Part shown: positions 1 through 10,688 of the stretch, one piece after another
How the letters are laid out: every line of letters begins with the position of its first letter
How positions within the stretch are numbered: the stretch's first letter is position 1
NCBI GenBank assembly: GCA_963573305.1
Contig: OY754331.1
Span: 10,822,868-10,886,867, forward strand
Length of the DNA stretch: 64,000 bases
Direction: 5' to 3'
From: Pyrrhosoma nymphula
Lineage: Eukaryota; Arthropoda; Insecta; Odonata; Coenagrionidae
Program-made: the position numbers and the translations under genes
The notes under the pieces: generated by a model
Told to the model about the DNA's origin: nothing
Database searches by the model: none
Seen by the model: only the letters and a program-made list of their open reading frames with translations

Positions 1-790
1 CACACCACATGTGAGGGACACCTCCTCACTGATACATTCGTTAATTTATACTCTTGGAGTCCTTTTCTGACAGGTTAACTATTGAACCAGTCGTTTGCAA
101 CCCCTCTAATTCCAGCCTCCGACAGTCTATATAGCAATGTAGCATGATTAACCGAATTGAAGGCATTGGTTATATCAATAAATAAACCATCGGTCTTATA
201 ATTTCTGTTTTCGCTCTCATATAGATCAAACAGAATTGCAGTAGGGAATCCTCAGTACATTTGTTAAAAAACCGAATTGTGAGTTACTGAAATAATTAGT
301 TTTACTAAAAAAATTTAATAGCCTGAATTTAACTATATTTTCCAAAATTTTAGAAAAACCGGAAGAAGAGAGATGGGACGATACTGATTGATATAATTTC
401 GATCACCTTTCTTAAAAATTGGCACAATTAGTGCGCATTTTAATTTACCAGGAAACTTACACTGTTCCAAGCTTAAATTAACAATATATGTTAAGATGAG
501 AGCCACATTTTCGTTAATAGCCTTGACAGTATTGATGGAAATGTTATCTAAACCCTTGGAGTTATTAGAGTTCAATCTTTTCATTGTATTTTGAACCTCT
601 TCAGTGGATGCCGGTGAAAAGAATACAGTGTTGAGAGTAGTAAGTAGGATACCAACGATTATAATACGGAGGTAAAGAATAGTTTACTGTATTGATACCG
701 TATTTCGCTCGATGATGTTGCTGAAAAATTTACTAAACTCATTGGCAATATCTTGGATATATACTCATCATTTGACGGAGCGTCCATTTC
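1..790 (-). pseudogene. LINE reverse-transcriptase relic (CR1/Jockey-like)
   Basis: Read on the minus strand, conceptual translation gives reverse-transcriptase blocks in the expected order. From about 780 down comes a pre-RT stretch (IANEFSKFFSNII), then a block containing NSKGLDNIS, then KCALIVPIFKKGDRN followed by YRPISLLPVF, and near the window edge the palm motif LFIDITNAFNSVNH and GIRG. The reading frame breaks after position 333 and again near 250, so this is a dead copy. It runs off the left edge before the catalytic YADD block. These blocks are typical of CR1, L2 and Jockey-group LINEs, which reverse-transcribe their RNA at a nicked target. No endonuclease domain is visible; MITE copy A begins within 30 bases of its upstream end. 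The clade assignment is tentative because only the N-terminal half of the RT is present. Confidence 0.8.
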
Positions 791-818
791 GGGCTTACGC
801 TGAAAAGTTTACATTTCA

Positions 819-1388
819 GGTAGTTTGAGCGAGATAGTTTCCTTGTCATAATGAAGACCATATTCGAACTTTATTTTTTTTAATTTCTTACGCCTGTAAA
901 CCGTATGGAGTAAATATTGTAGCATTGATGTCGCCTAAATATATATTTATACATGACAAACATTTTCAGTACCTAATTAAATAAATATATCTACTTAAGT
1001 CTCTAACATGACTAATTCTTTCACGCCGTAGCGCTAAAAAGCCTTCAATACGGCAGGTTTTTGTGATTCTGTAAAATTTACTGCGGTGAGTAATGGATTA
1101 ATTTTTATAAATAGTTGAGAAAACATGCTAACTACACAACGTTAGTATTTTGACGAAATATAGGTGTTGTAATTTCCAATTTTTTTCAAATATTCTCCCT
1201 CTGGAGCGCACAGCCGTAATCTATCCCACGTAAAACAGATTATAATTTTATATGCAAATTACTCGAAAAGTAATTCGGTAAAGAGTTGGGTAATATTTTG
1301 ATATCATTGGAAAGATGGGAGTTCTTTTCTTTAAAATGAGGCCATTTTCATCAAATTCTAGGTGAAGTGATTTTTCGCTCAAACTACC
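819..1388 (+). mobile_element. Harbinger-like MITE, copy A
   Basis: This is one of four related copies in the window of a non-coding element of roughly 550 bp. The ends are inverted: GGTAGTTTGAGCGA at the left and TCGCTCAAACTACC at the right. The flanking triplets are TCA and TTA, close to the TWA target duplication of PIF/Harbinger transposons. The interior aligns with copy B along its length, including the shared block AGTTGAGAAAACATG and a block near the right end that starts ATATCATTGGAAAGATG. No transposase is encoded, so it would depend on an autonomous relative in trans. The superfamily is inferred from TIR and TSD only. Confidence 0.7.
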
Positions 1389-1391
1389 TTA

Positions 1392-1495
1392 AAATATAGG
1401 GACGGGATTTAAACACAGGCTTCCAGGATGGGAAGCCGGTATTTCAGCCAAAACACCAAGCCGAACCAAGCCTCCCGGTAACAGGACCCGCTACC
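1392..1495 (-). repeat. tRNA-derived SINE-like relic
   Basis: On the minus strand there is a strong hairpin GGCTTCC-loop-GGAAGCC followed after two bases by GTGTTTAAATCCCG, which resembles a pol III B box inside a T arm. An A-box-like TGGCTGAAATACC lies about 35 bases before it. The acceptor stem is not recognisable. It abuts the right end of MITE copy A. A chance match in diverged DNA is possible. Confidence 0.35.
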
Positions 1496-3134
1496 CTAGG
1501 ATAAGCGCGCGTGGACTATACTCCGCCTTCACAGAGAACATCAAAGGTAGGAGAGGGTGGTGGGGGAAATAGGGGGGGAAATAGGGCATAGGGGGTTGGG
1601 GAAATGAGTGGAACAAAAAAAGCGAGGGTTCGTTTAGGGTTCGCTCTGCATCCGAGGGCGAGGATCTCGTCATTCACGAAACGGAAAGAGTCGATTGCCC
1701 CGTCGCAATATCCGTGCCCTCTTAATACATCGACGAGTGCGCTTAAAAATGCGAGCATTTGTGTACGAATAGGAGCGGAGTTTGACTGCGGGAGAGGGAA
1801 CGGGCATAACCCTAGAGTTTGGGAAGAGGAGAGATTGTAGTGAGAGAGGAACCAAAACCGGAAGTAATGGATGGAGTGAAACGGAAATATGAAGTCCGTG
1901 TAACGTGATCACGTTTTTACTCCCATTAATATCGGCGCAATAGCGAATGTGTCCGTTAAAAAAATAAACGAGAATGCTGACTCAGTACGACGCTGTAACA
2001 TTTTCGCTCGCATTTTCACCGCATCGCGCACACAGCTTCCCTCATCTAGCACCGCCGAACAGAATGGACCATTGTAACCAGAGCACGGCCCCATCACTTC
2101 CCTTTTTTTTAGATTTATGATGCTCTTAAAGACGCATGGCGTAGAGAGTAACTTGGTATTATTAACTGGTACGCAAAATTCATCAAATATAATAGATAAT
2201 ATTAACATCCGAGCAACGTAGATAAAATTGGATTTTGTTCACAATGGGAATACAAAAAATCCATATTCGTCAACAATCGCTTTACGACGGCTTCATCACA
2301 GAATGTATCGGTCTTCACGATGAAAGATTTTGTGCAAACAAATGAACTTGAGATTGTACGTTTTTCTCAAAGATTTCCCGTGCATGAATTGAGACATTCG
2401 CACAAGCGTTCATGCAATTTGCCGCTTTACACGATACATTTTTCCTCATGCAATAGTTCACGGAAGAGTTTGTACATACAAATGTACCGTGTAAAACGAC
2501 CTTTAAACATCCTTCGCCTCTATTCTTACGCTGTATCCTCCTATTCTGCTTCTACCAAATGTCTTCAGCAACCTACTTTCCTCCCCTATCATATGAATTA
2601 CTTATTCGTTGGTCTCACCCTCCGTTCATGGAAACCTCTCCATCCTTCTCTATATGAGCATCTCAAATTTTCTTTTCCATCTCAATTATTCTTTCAAACT
2701 ATTCGCTTATTTTTGTGTTTTTAATTATTTTGCTCAGAGTTTTTTTTTTCCCTTGCTAGTGAGCGCCTCCTTTGCTTTTTCTCACGCTCATTTTATACCA
2801 ATGTAAGTAAATTATTTTCGTTCATACGTCCATTACAAATCCACAGGCACCAACTAGAGAATCAGTTTCATTATCATAGTTCACCTAGTACATACTATAA
2901 GCCGAACTAGGTGAGTGAAACAAAATCGGAGTTGGGAGGCAGTCCCCCTTCCCAATAATTACCCAAGAGAAAAAAAAACATACGAAGTTAAGAGTTTGGG
3001 TCCAGAAGAACTAGGCTCATAGGCCTCTCCTAGTTTTGGACCCAGAGCCTTCGCATAGTGGCGCTAAGTCTTTAACAACGAGTTACTACGCTGTATGCAT
3101 TCCGCTTTATTGAGTGAAATATGAACTAGGTAGC
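1496..3134. other. Intergenic DNA without a supported gene
   Basis: There is a G-rich, purine-skewed stretch at about 1540-1620. A small imperfect inverted repeat at 2994-3050 pairs GGGTCCAGAA-type and TTTTGGACCC-type arms. Open frames here are short, unlike any family I know, and not flanked by convincing splice signals. Confidence 0.6.
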
Positions 3135-3142
3135 CTTCTTTG

Positions 3143-4256
3143 TAGTGGTGGAATAAAGTGTTGTCGGAGGAGCGAGACGGCTGCAGCCGCAACTGTTTCG
3201 GTCAGACAACACTGTTTCAAGTAACTGTTGCAAACAACAGGTTAGTTTCGTGATCGTGCAGAAGCCACGCCATTGGGCTCGCTCTATGCTGTGCATCGGC
3301 AATTGATGAAGTTGAAGCTGACTGTTTCGTATTATATATTCTGTTCCAGCTGTACTACACGCGTGGCTGCGTTACGTTTATTAGCTACAATCTGTTAGAT
3401 TTGAGTCTGTTGCAGGCGGTTGCTGGTTTATTCAGCCAACACGTGTTCGCCCATCGTTGTATATAAAATTAGAAATGTGAAGAACCTATCTTTCATGAAT
3501 CAAAGAAAGTTTTTTTATTTTAGGTGGTTTGAGCGAGACATTTCACTAGTCATAATGGAGACCATATTCAAATTTTATTTTTTTATTTCAGCGTCTGTAA
3601 GTGGTATGAAATAAATATTGCAATATTAATGGCGCAAGGATATAGTTATATATGTTAATAATTCGCAGTAATTCAATAAATAAAGCAACATAAGTCTCTA
3701 ACTTGACTCTTTTTTTTCCACCGTACGGCTGAAAATCCTTCAAAACGGCAGGATTATTTGCGATTCTGTCAAAATTACTGTGGTGAGTAATACATTATTT
3801 TTTATAAATAGTTGAGAAAACATGTAATCTACACACCGTTAGTTTTTTGACGAAATCTAGGTGCTAGGTGAATTTGTTTAATATTCTCCCTTTGGAGCGA
3901 ACTGCCATAATCTATCCAGAGTAAAACAGTTTATATTTTCAGGCAAATAGCTTGAAAAGTAGTACGGCAACGGGTTGATATTTTGATATCATTGGAAAGA
4001 TGTTAGATTTTTCTTTACAATGAGGCCAAGTTCATTAAGTTCTAGGTGAAGTAGTTTTTCGCTCAAACCATCTTAGGTGAAAGATTTCTTATAGCATAGA
4101 ATGCAGAATTACCGTCCATGTTCTAACATTGCCGATCGATCGCATGTTGTTTGGTGTGCCTCTAGCTGTTGTCCGCAACAGCGTGATTCGCGAAACTGTT
4201 TCGTTTTGAAACTATTTCGGTTGCGAAACTGTTGCGTTCTTTTAGTACCACAACGA
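3143..4256 (+). mobile_element. Non-autonomous hAT-like element, copy 1
   Basis: The element starts TAGTGGTGGAAT and ends with the inverse of a related terminus (rc TCGTTGTGGTACT). It is bounded by a perfect 8-bp direct repeat CTTCTTTG at 3135-3142 and 4257-4264. An 8-bp target duplication with short inverted ends is the signature of the hAT superfamily. The interior is rich in short motifs such as GCAACAG and CAAACAACAG in both orientations. A second copy lies in the opposite orientation at 60666-61607. Without the nested MITE (3523-4072) this copy is about 560 bp. No transposase is encoded. The boundaries are well supported by the duplication; superfamily placement is by structure alone. 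Confidence 0.78.
3523..4072 (+). mobile_element. Harbinger-like MITE, copy B (nested in hAT copy 1)
   Basis: Inverted ends GGTGGTTTGAGCGA and TCGCTCAAACCATC are flanked by the direct triplet TTA on both sides (3520-3522 and 4073-4075). This is the best-preserved termini pair of the four copies. It interrupts the hAT-like element: sequence on either side is contiguous in the uninterrupted homologue near 60850-60900, so MITE B inserted later. No coding capacity. Confidence 0.8.
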
Positions 4257-4389
4257 CTTCTTTGAATTAGATAAACTACAAAATCAAGTGAAGGCCGCGA
4301 CCTTGGGAACTAGTCGGCGGGTGGACTCTCAGCTACCACTAATCATGGGGGTTGTTATGCAGCTTCGTAGAATTGTTTGCAGGTGTACC

Positions 4390-4762
4390 CAGGGCCGTCT
4401 CAGGACACGCCGGGGCCCCTGGGCAAACCAAAATTTGGTGCCCCGTTGGAAAGCAAAAAAAAAGGGATTTAAAAGTAAAAATATTTTTCTGTTATGATTT
4501 TATATTTATTATGCTTATGGCGCAGTTAATGAGTTTCACGAAATAGCAAATCATACGTATTTATTATTGTTAAAATGTTTGCTGTTCACTCACTGGAAAA
4601 AATTGAAAAACTGACTGTAATTTTAGTAGGTATCTGCTTGAAAACCGAAAAACAATTTCCTCCTTTTTTTGTCTAAGCAAATATATCGGCGTTTCGGGGC
4701 CCCCGTGAGGTCGGGGGCCCTGGGCTCGGGCCCCGTGTGCCCTAATGGTAAAGACGGTATTG
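4390..4762. mobile_element. hAT-type MITE, GC-rich ends
   Basis: The left end CAGGGCCGTCT and the right end AGACGGTATTG are inverted with two mismatches. They are flanked by 8-bp direct repeats GGTGTACC (4382-4389) and GGTGTACA (4763-4770). Both subterminal regions are rich in GGGGCCC runs while the core is AT-rich, a common pattern for hAT MITEs. It has no coding potential. One base of the target duplication has mutated. Confidence 0.75.
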
Positions 4763-4988
4763 GGTGTACAAGCAGTCAAGGTCATGCCACACCTTTACAG
4801 AGGTAAGAGTTCTACACACATGCTTATTTATTTAACTCAGTGAACTTTAGTTGCGCTACAGACAATTTTGATAATTATTTACAATCTAAAGCGTCATATT
4901 TTCAATATATAGTGGGTCTCGCGGAGGAAAATGAGGAAGTGTTGGATGTTTTTATGTCTTTTCACAATATCTTGCCAATATCTCCAAT

Positions 4989-5201
4989 ATATCAGATGAT
5001 TTAATGGTAACTTTTACAAAAACCACAACTTAAAAACACACACACACACGACCCGGGTTTCGACGCTTGAGCGTCATCTTCAGGTCAAGCCGGGTCGTGT
5101 GTGTGTGTGTTTTTAAGTTGTGGTTTTTGTAAAAGTTACCATTAAATCATCTGATATATTAAAATGGAATACCACAAAGTTAAAAAAGAACTTGTATTAT
5201 T
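4989..5201. mobile_element. Snapback unit 1 with hammerhead-like core
   Basis: Two 71-bp arms (4986-5056 and 5090-5160) are near-perfect inverted repeats around a 33-base centre. The whole is bounded by a perfect 12-bp direct repeat AATATCTCCAAT at 4977-4988 and 5202-5213, so the palindrome inserted as one unit. On the minus strand the centre reads CTGAAGA, a GACGC/GCGTC stem, then GAAACCCGGGTC. This follows the hammerhead order core-stem II-GAAA-stem III-cleavage site. A 41-base unpaired tail containing TGGAATACCACAAAG lies on the right. An extra T between CTGAAGA and the stem departs from the canonical ribozyme. Relationship to Penelope-like terminal repeats is inferred. Confidence 0.8.
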
Positions 5202-5299
5202 AATATCTCCAATGTTTTTAAAATTGCCAAATTCTCACATTTGCTACTTTACCGATCGTTTCTAGGCTATAATTCCTCATCTACGAACGTATAGCCCGA

Positions 5300-5509
5300 A
5301 GTGAAAAGAATCGATATAGTATTTTCCACTTTATTTTAAATTGACAACACGTGTTTCGGCTTTTTTTTTACTTGGCCAACTTCAGGTACACATTGTTTAT
5401 TTATACATACATACATACGTTTTTGCAATTTAAAATAAATTGGACAGTACTATATCAATTACTTTTCATTTTTGTTAATGCACCACATCTCGCCGGACAT
5501 TGTAGACTT
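5300..5509. mobile_element. Snapback unit 2
   Basis: Inverted arms of about 47 bp (from 5301, and ending at 5469) surround a core that on the minus strand reads CCTGAAGTTGGCC, an A-rich loop, then GCCGAAACACGTGTTG. An 11-bp direct repeat GTATAGYCCGA (5289-5299 and 5510-5520, one mismatch) bounds the unit. A 40-base tail is on the right only. The loop holds a TACA microsatellite in the opposing arm region. The arms also carry the GTGGAAAATACTAT block shared by other members. Confidence 0.72.
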
Positions 5510-5520
5510 GTATAGTCCGA

Positions 5521-6629
5521 TCCTTGCTGCCATGTATTTTTTTACCAATTATTTCCTTTTGTTTCCACCCAAATTCTCGAAATTCTATCGGTTAGCAACC
5601 GAGTTTGAGTTCTGTATTCTGAATCGAAAGGTTGCATATTAATCCCCTAGGGTGGTGTGAGAATGAGTGGTAGCGGGGAATTACAGAGCGCCCGGATGAA
5701 GGTGGGGTGAGGTCTGAGTGAAGTTGCCGCATGGCCGCCGCTCTGTCATCCCACCCTCACGGATCAGCCAAAGGCACCACGTTCACGAGCACGATCGCTC
5801 TGAAAGCAGAACCCCCACATTGTGTCACCCCATCCCCACAAAACCCTATAAATTCTTTCATCCCACCAGAATCCGCTCCCTTATACGTCCTCCAACAAAA
5901 ACCCTTTCCCCCCTCTCTCGCCAAAACCTCCCCCCAAAATTCACGAACATTCGAATCTGATCCCCGATTTTTAACTCAATCGAGTGCCGCCACGCTTTTG
6001 TTTTGTTTTTTTATTCGTTCTGTCGCTCGCAGCGACAAAAGCGGAACCGGGCTGGATCGCGGAATGGACGCGGTGGTCACGTGGGGTCCTACACGTTAAA
6101 CCGCGACCCAGTCATTCCACCGGGCTTTATCTAATCTCTTGCTATCCCATTCGCCACGACCCTTATCCCTCCAAGTGCTCCCCCCCCCACTCCCCTCCCC
6201 CTCCACCCCCCACCCCATCCCACACAAACAAAATCCGCCCTCCCCTACAGCATCATTTTCCTATCCCCCGGCTTTCCCCCTCCCAGAGGCGCAGTCAATT
6301 CGCGGGCGACACAAGGCGAAAGAGCAGTGGTCGTGAAATACGGTTTCCACGTCGGAGCGGTTGTTTCTCCGAGTGCGAGTTGGTCCCAGATCGTCAGAAT
6401 ATATATTAACAATGACGATTCTTATCGATTCTCACATGTCGTATTCGATATACGATCAGAAAAACTGAACTGGAATAACTTCAGCGAATCCAGTGATGCA
6501 TATATGACAACTTCATATCTTCAAGGGGTATTGGGAGAAGAAGTATCACATCCGCAACTTAACCATTTTAAACGGCAATGTGAAAATTTACTTTATTCGG
6601 GTTTCATTCATTTCAAGTATTCTACCAGC
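5521..6629. other. Pyrimidine-rich intergenic block
   Basis: From about 5720 to 6300 the plus strand is strongly C-rich with runs such as CCCCCCCC and CTCCCCCTCC, so long frames stay open in several phases at once. A TATA-like element (CCCTATAAAT) sits near 5842, but no ATG-initiated conserved frame follows. I treat it as compositionally biased DNA rather than a gene. Confidence 0.5.
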
Positions 6630-6930
6630 TGATTGGTAGGTTCTTGGACAGTCCCCACTCTGCATCCCAAACTCATAGACATTGTCTCGCTTTCCCTCCT
6701 AAGGATGGCCCGTTATTAGATCCCTCTTCAATTCTTCATATCTTCTACCTCCTCTTATTTCGTCCAGAATTCCTATCCTCTTCCTTCCTCTTCCACGCTT
6801 CCCCAGTGTTCTCCCCTCTATCACTCTTTTCAACATGCCCTCTCCTTTCAAATCCTCCTCCATCCATCTCTTCTGCCTTCTCCGAACCTCCGCCACAAGC
6901 TTCCTCACCTCTCCATCTATATCCAATAGG
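6630..6930 (-). pseudogene. RTE-like LINE C-terminal fragment 1
   Basis: The minus strand encodes RWMEEDLKGEGMLKRVIEG, then KRGRGRKRIGILDEI and YEELKR, the C-terminal tail typical of RTE-clade reverse transcriptases. A close relative is at 61197-61499 (RWLEG, LLKAVIEGRMLG, KRGRGRKRVGFMD). Only the last part of the protein remains, so the copy is 5'-truncated and inactive. The 3' limit near 6630 is estimated from where similarity to such tails fades. Confidence 0.72.
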
Positions 6931-6939
6931 TATCACGAC

Positions 6940-7995
6940 TAAAGGTCGATGACAATTAGGTTGACGACAATAGGTCGACAGCATATAGGTCGCCGTGCCA
7001 AATGGTCGATGGCATAAGGTTCGCCGTGCATAAAGATCGAAGGTGAATGGGTCGCCGCAGAAAAAGTTCGACGATAGATGGGTCGCCGTACAAAACGGTC
7101 GGAATACAATAAGGTCGACGGTAGATAGGTCGACGGGCAAAAAGTTCGATGGTAGCTAGAAAATAAAAAGTTGCACACATTTAATGCCAACCTTTTTACG
7201 CCGTCGAAACCTCGATTCGAACCCGCCCAGCAGGTGGTGACTGACCACATTTCAACCACGTTTCCAGTTTCTTTACGACTTTTTAAAGTTAAAAAATAAT
7301 GAATAAATAGATATGATCAATGTATCGCAGATGACGAGCTGCTTAAAATGGTCTTTTAATCAAATACATGCAATAAGTAACAACAAAGTTACGATTTACA
7401 TGAGTAAAAAGACTGCTGCCAACTTAACTGGATTAAAATGATTAAACGCGGGAAAGATGACTTTTCATAAAGTTTTCTATATACACTGTCAAGTGTACTT
7501 TCCTAATTTAATTCTTATTTTCGAATTTACCATCGGATGTCGGATTTTGCATAGTTGTACCTAGTGTATATCAAGATTCACGTAACAAGGAAGAAGGTTA
7601 TCTATAACTATGTAACATGTAGCTTCGTGCATGTTACGTAAAAATACACACCCCCTGCCAAGCACCCTAGAGGTGTCACTGTCAATGTACTTATGATTCA
7701 TATCCTTTCCATGAAGTCCCACATGGAACAAATAGTAAAATTGTGGATTCCAACATTTTTAGCCACAATTTTCATTTAATATCGGCCTTTTTCCACGGCG
7801 ACCCATTTACTGTCGACCATTTTGTATGGTGACCCATTAGTTGTCGACCTTTATGTATCGCGACCCATCCACCATCGACCTCATTACACGGTGACCCATG
7901 TGCCATCGGCCTTTTTCCACCTCGACTCTTTGGCTATCGACCATTTTGCACTGCGACCTATTGGTGTCGACCTTTTGTCGTCGACCTTGTCCCTA
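6940..7995. mobile_element. Foldback-type element with GGTCGAC subrepeats
   Basis: The left end (about 6945-7160) is an array of degenerate units of about 17-22 bp built on GGTCGACGG or GGTCGCCG. The right end (about 7790-7995) holds the same array in reverse complement (TCGACCTTTT, GCGACCCAT). The arrays align unit by unit when inverted. About 630 bp of unique AT-rich DNA lies between them. Long inverted ends made of short direct subrepeats define Foldback elements. No transposase is visible and I could not fix a target duplication. The element lies immediately downstream of an RTE fragment. Confidence 0.72.
7195..7290 (-). repeat. tRNA-derived SINE-like segment inside the Foldback element
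   Basis: On the minus strand GGTGGTTGAAATGTGG-like sequence is followed by CGGGTTCGAATCG, a good pol III B box. Spacing is tRNA-like but no full cloverleaf can be drawn. It could be a cargo SINE of the Foldback element. Confidence 0.3.
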
Positions 7996-8019
7996 AATAA
8001 ACTCCCTACCCCCATAAAA

Positions 8020-8345
8020 GAAGGGGGAACGGGAATTATATCTTTTTTAAATACAAAGGACCTTTAGAAGAGGCCACTTACCGATTTTGAACGCCATCCG
8101 ATCAATGTAGCTCAAAAAGAGAAAATCCCGAAAAAAGTCATGTTTTTTACGATTTGTCGATAATTTGAACGTGATGAGCGACTACTCCTCCCACTAAAAG
8201 AAGAGTAACTATATTATTTTAAGGCAAATGACCTTTAGAAGAGGTCACATACCGATTTTGAACGCAATCCATTCACTGTAACTTATTTTTTTTAATTCCG
8301 AAAAAAGTAATATTTTTCGAAACTTAGAACGAGATGTGCGACCGG
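8020..8345 (+). repeat. Diverged tandem duplication, about 160 bp units
   Basis: Two adjacent units share GACCTTTAGAAGAGG, the block ACCGATTTTGAACGC, and CCGAAAAAAGT in the same order (first near 8060-8150, second near 8230-8310). Divergence is moderate. Nothing coding. Confidence 0.7.
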
Positions 8346-8699
8346 AAGATGTGGTCCAAATTCAAATATTTTTCTTTCTTTGTGATCAGGGGGACGAGTA
8401 GCAACTTTTCCGCGCTATTGCGATTCGATTTGGACACTTTAGTGTTTTTAGGTCCACCCTACCATAAAGCGCCACGCTCCTAATTAATGTTTTCACCAGC
8501 CTTTTATTTACGTCTCTTCTCAGACTCCCCCGCCCACTCATCAATTCCCTACTCTTCGAAAATGCTTCTTTAGCGAGCGCAATTCTGCATCTGATGTCCC
8601 TAAATATTGCAAATACTGGTAAATAATTAATAAGACTATCGACAAAAATCTACTACTCAACTTTGGTTGAAAGCAAGCATTTTTATGAAAAATATTTTT

Positions 8700-9513
8700 T
8701 ATATCACCGCCAGTTAAATTATCTCACGTACCTCAGGAAAATTCTCCGTCCAGAAGACCGCCCTTCATTCTCGGTTTCCAGTACCAAGGACTAATTTCCT
8801 GAGAAACATATTCTGATATTTGTAAATAAATTGCACATATGTACCTACTCGTTGCGTAAACAGTATATACCTAAAATTGAAAAAAAATACAAATAGCCTT
8901 CGTTCTTCATTCTGTTGATGAGACCGAATATTTGCTTTTAAATACCAAGAATTAGAACTAAACATGTCAATTAATATGCATTTATTCTTTTGATGGCAAA
9001 ACTAAGCAAAATTGGCCAAAATTTGATAACTTTGCCATTGTTGAATCATGATTTTTTTTATAATTAAGGGACTATTAAACAAAAGCATAATGGCGAGATA
9101 AAAATTTGAGGGCCAATCAAATGTATTGGAATATTAATACGCTTAAAGTCACATAAAATATAACGGGTAAGCGCACACATCCAACATATTTTTTTACTAT
9201 TTCTTTGGTTATTAAAATTCAAATTAATTATTGCACTGCTAAAAAGAGGTCATGAAGAAGAATCATCCAGATCATTATATCCTTGATAGCCACCATTATT
9301 TCTCTAAAATAATTATTAAAATACAGGATAAAAATATTATAATTTTTTGTAACAATTCATAATTTCAAAATATAAAAATGTTAGTACATAATTTTCCAAA
9401 GTATATTAGATACAGTAGGGACGCAAGCTGCAAGGTCATAAATCTTAGGATATTTTGCAGAAAGATGAGCAAAATGAACTTCACTATCTACTATAATAAT
9501 CACTGATGTATAT

Positions 9514-9570
<57 letters not shown>

Positions 9571-10081
9571 TACGTCAGTAACTTTTAAATAAGAAATACA
9601 CGTGAACTTGAATTTTCATTGGGATGCAGACCTTTTTTTATTTGCAAAATTAAATTAGAAATACTGGTTTTCTGTTATTTGGAAAAGTACCAATAGAAGA
9701 AAATAAAATAAATATTTCTATTCTTTCGATAGAATTTTGTATTCCGGACGAAATTCCGAAAGTATTGCGAAAGTTTGTCAATTTTTCGCAATATTTTAGC
9801 GTTTTTGAGTCATTGTCCCCATGACGACCATCATACTTATTGTTTACGTCGAGATTCCGTGTTTATTCATAAACTCAATGATTCTTTGCACTAAATAAGA
9901 TACGAATGGTTTATTACAATGCATTAGTGTTGATGTTTTTTCTTCACGTTGATATTCAACGGGAAACTTCTATAGTGACTCTATAATGAAGACGACGATA
10001 CTGGGAGCGAAGAATGAACTGCGGACTTCTGGAAGGAGAACTTTCCTGAGGAACGTGAGATAATTTAATTGGCGGTGATAT
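8700..10081. mobile_element. 1.4-kb element with about 90-bp terminal inverted repeats
   Basis: Ends at 8700-8791 and 9990-10081 are inverted repeats with scattered differences. The left begins TATCACCGCCAGTTAAATTA and the right ends with the complement of the same block. Shared internal landmarks are CTCACGTACCTCAGGAAA and its inverse near 10050. The interior is AT-rich, contains a CA/TA microsatellite and encodes no transposase. It is probably a non-autonomous DNA transposon, superfamily unknown. The target duplication is not clear. Confidence 0.65.
9510..9574 (+). repeat. (CA)n(TA)n microsatellite
   Basis: About ten CA units run directly into about fifteen TA units, ending in TACATATATAC. 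It lies inside the inverted-repeat element. Confidence 0.95.
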
Positions 10082-10679
10082 AAAAAAATCTGTAACAACA
10101 TCATATCCGATCCAACCCAATAAATTCCTCATTCTCGTACAGTTAATACTCCCGGAAAGAAACGTTCTTGTTCTGTTTTTTATATGATTTAATATCTGAT
10201 ATGAACTCGGGAGTATCCCTCGTAAAAAATCATTCGAGAGTAAATATTTTTCTTTGAAACAAGCAGGCTAGTTGCGGTGCATGTTACGGCGAAAAACATT
10301 TTAGATTTCTATAATTGGGAGTTATTCGCTACTAACCTCGCAGCGATACACCACAGCTGTTCTGCATTCGTTTCAGAATAAGATTTTTTTATTAGGTGAC
10401 ACACTGGAAAACAGATGAGGAGCAGAGTTCACTTGCTCAGGAGTGCATCAAAAAAGAAAGAAGCATCAAAGATAATGCCATCTATCATTGCTCTTTTTGC
10501 GTTGATCTTCAGTAGTATAGTCAAACATGGACAAGTTCTACATTACTTTTCAGGAAAAAGAACACAACTTTTTAAGAATATAGCTGGAGTGAAGTCATAA
10601 TCTATTTGCTTGACAACCGGCAGCGACTATTGCATACCTATATAATGCTACTTATCGATAGGTTAACAAACGTCCCGCT
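10082..10679. other. AT-rich intergenic DNA
   Basis: I see no conserved frame, tRNA or transposon terminus here. The short open frame near 10415-10600 resembles nothing I recognise. Confidence 0.5.
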
Positions 10680-10688
10680 AATGCGCAT

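Noticed and set aside
2320..2806. 134-codon frame after GAATGTATCGG
   Set aside because: Low-complexity Ser/Phe/Leu-rich translation, no recognisable family, overlapped by another open frame.
5984..6120. Signal-peptide-like frame followed by GWIAEWTRWS, recalling a thrombospondin repeat
   Set aside because: The frame begins at GTG just after an in-frame stop with no ATG. The Cys residues of a thrombospondin repeat are absent and no clear acceptor site precedes it.
6945..7160. Regularly spaced short repeats suggesting a CRISPR array
   Set aside because: Units are degenerate, spacers are not unique sequences of constant length, an inverted partner array exists at 7790-7995, and the DNA is eukaryotic.
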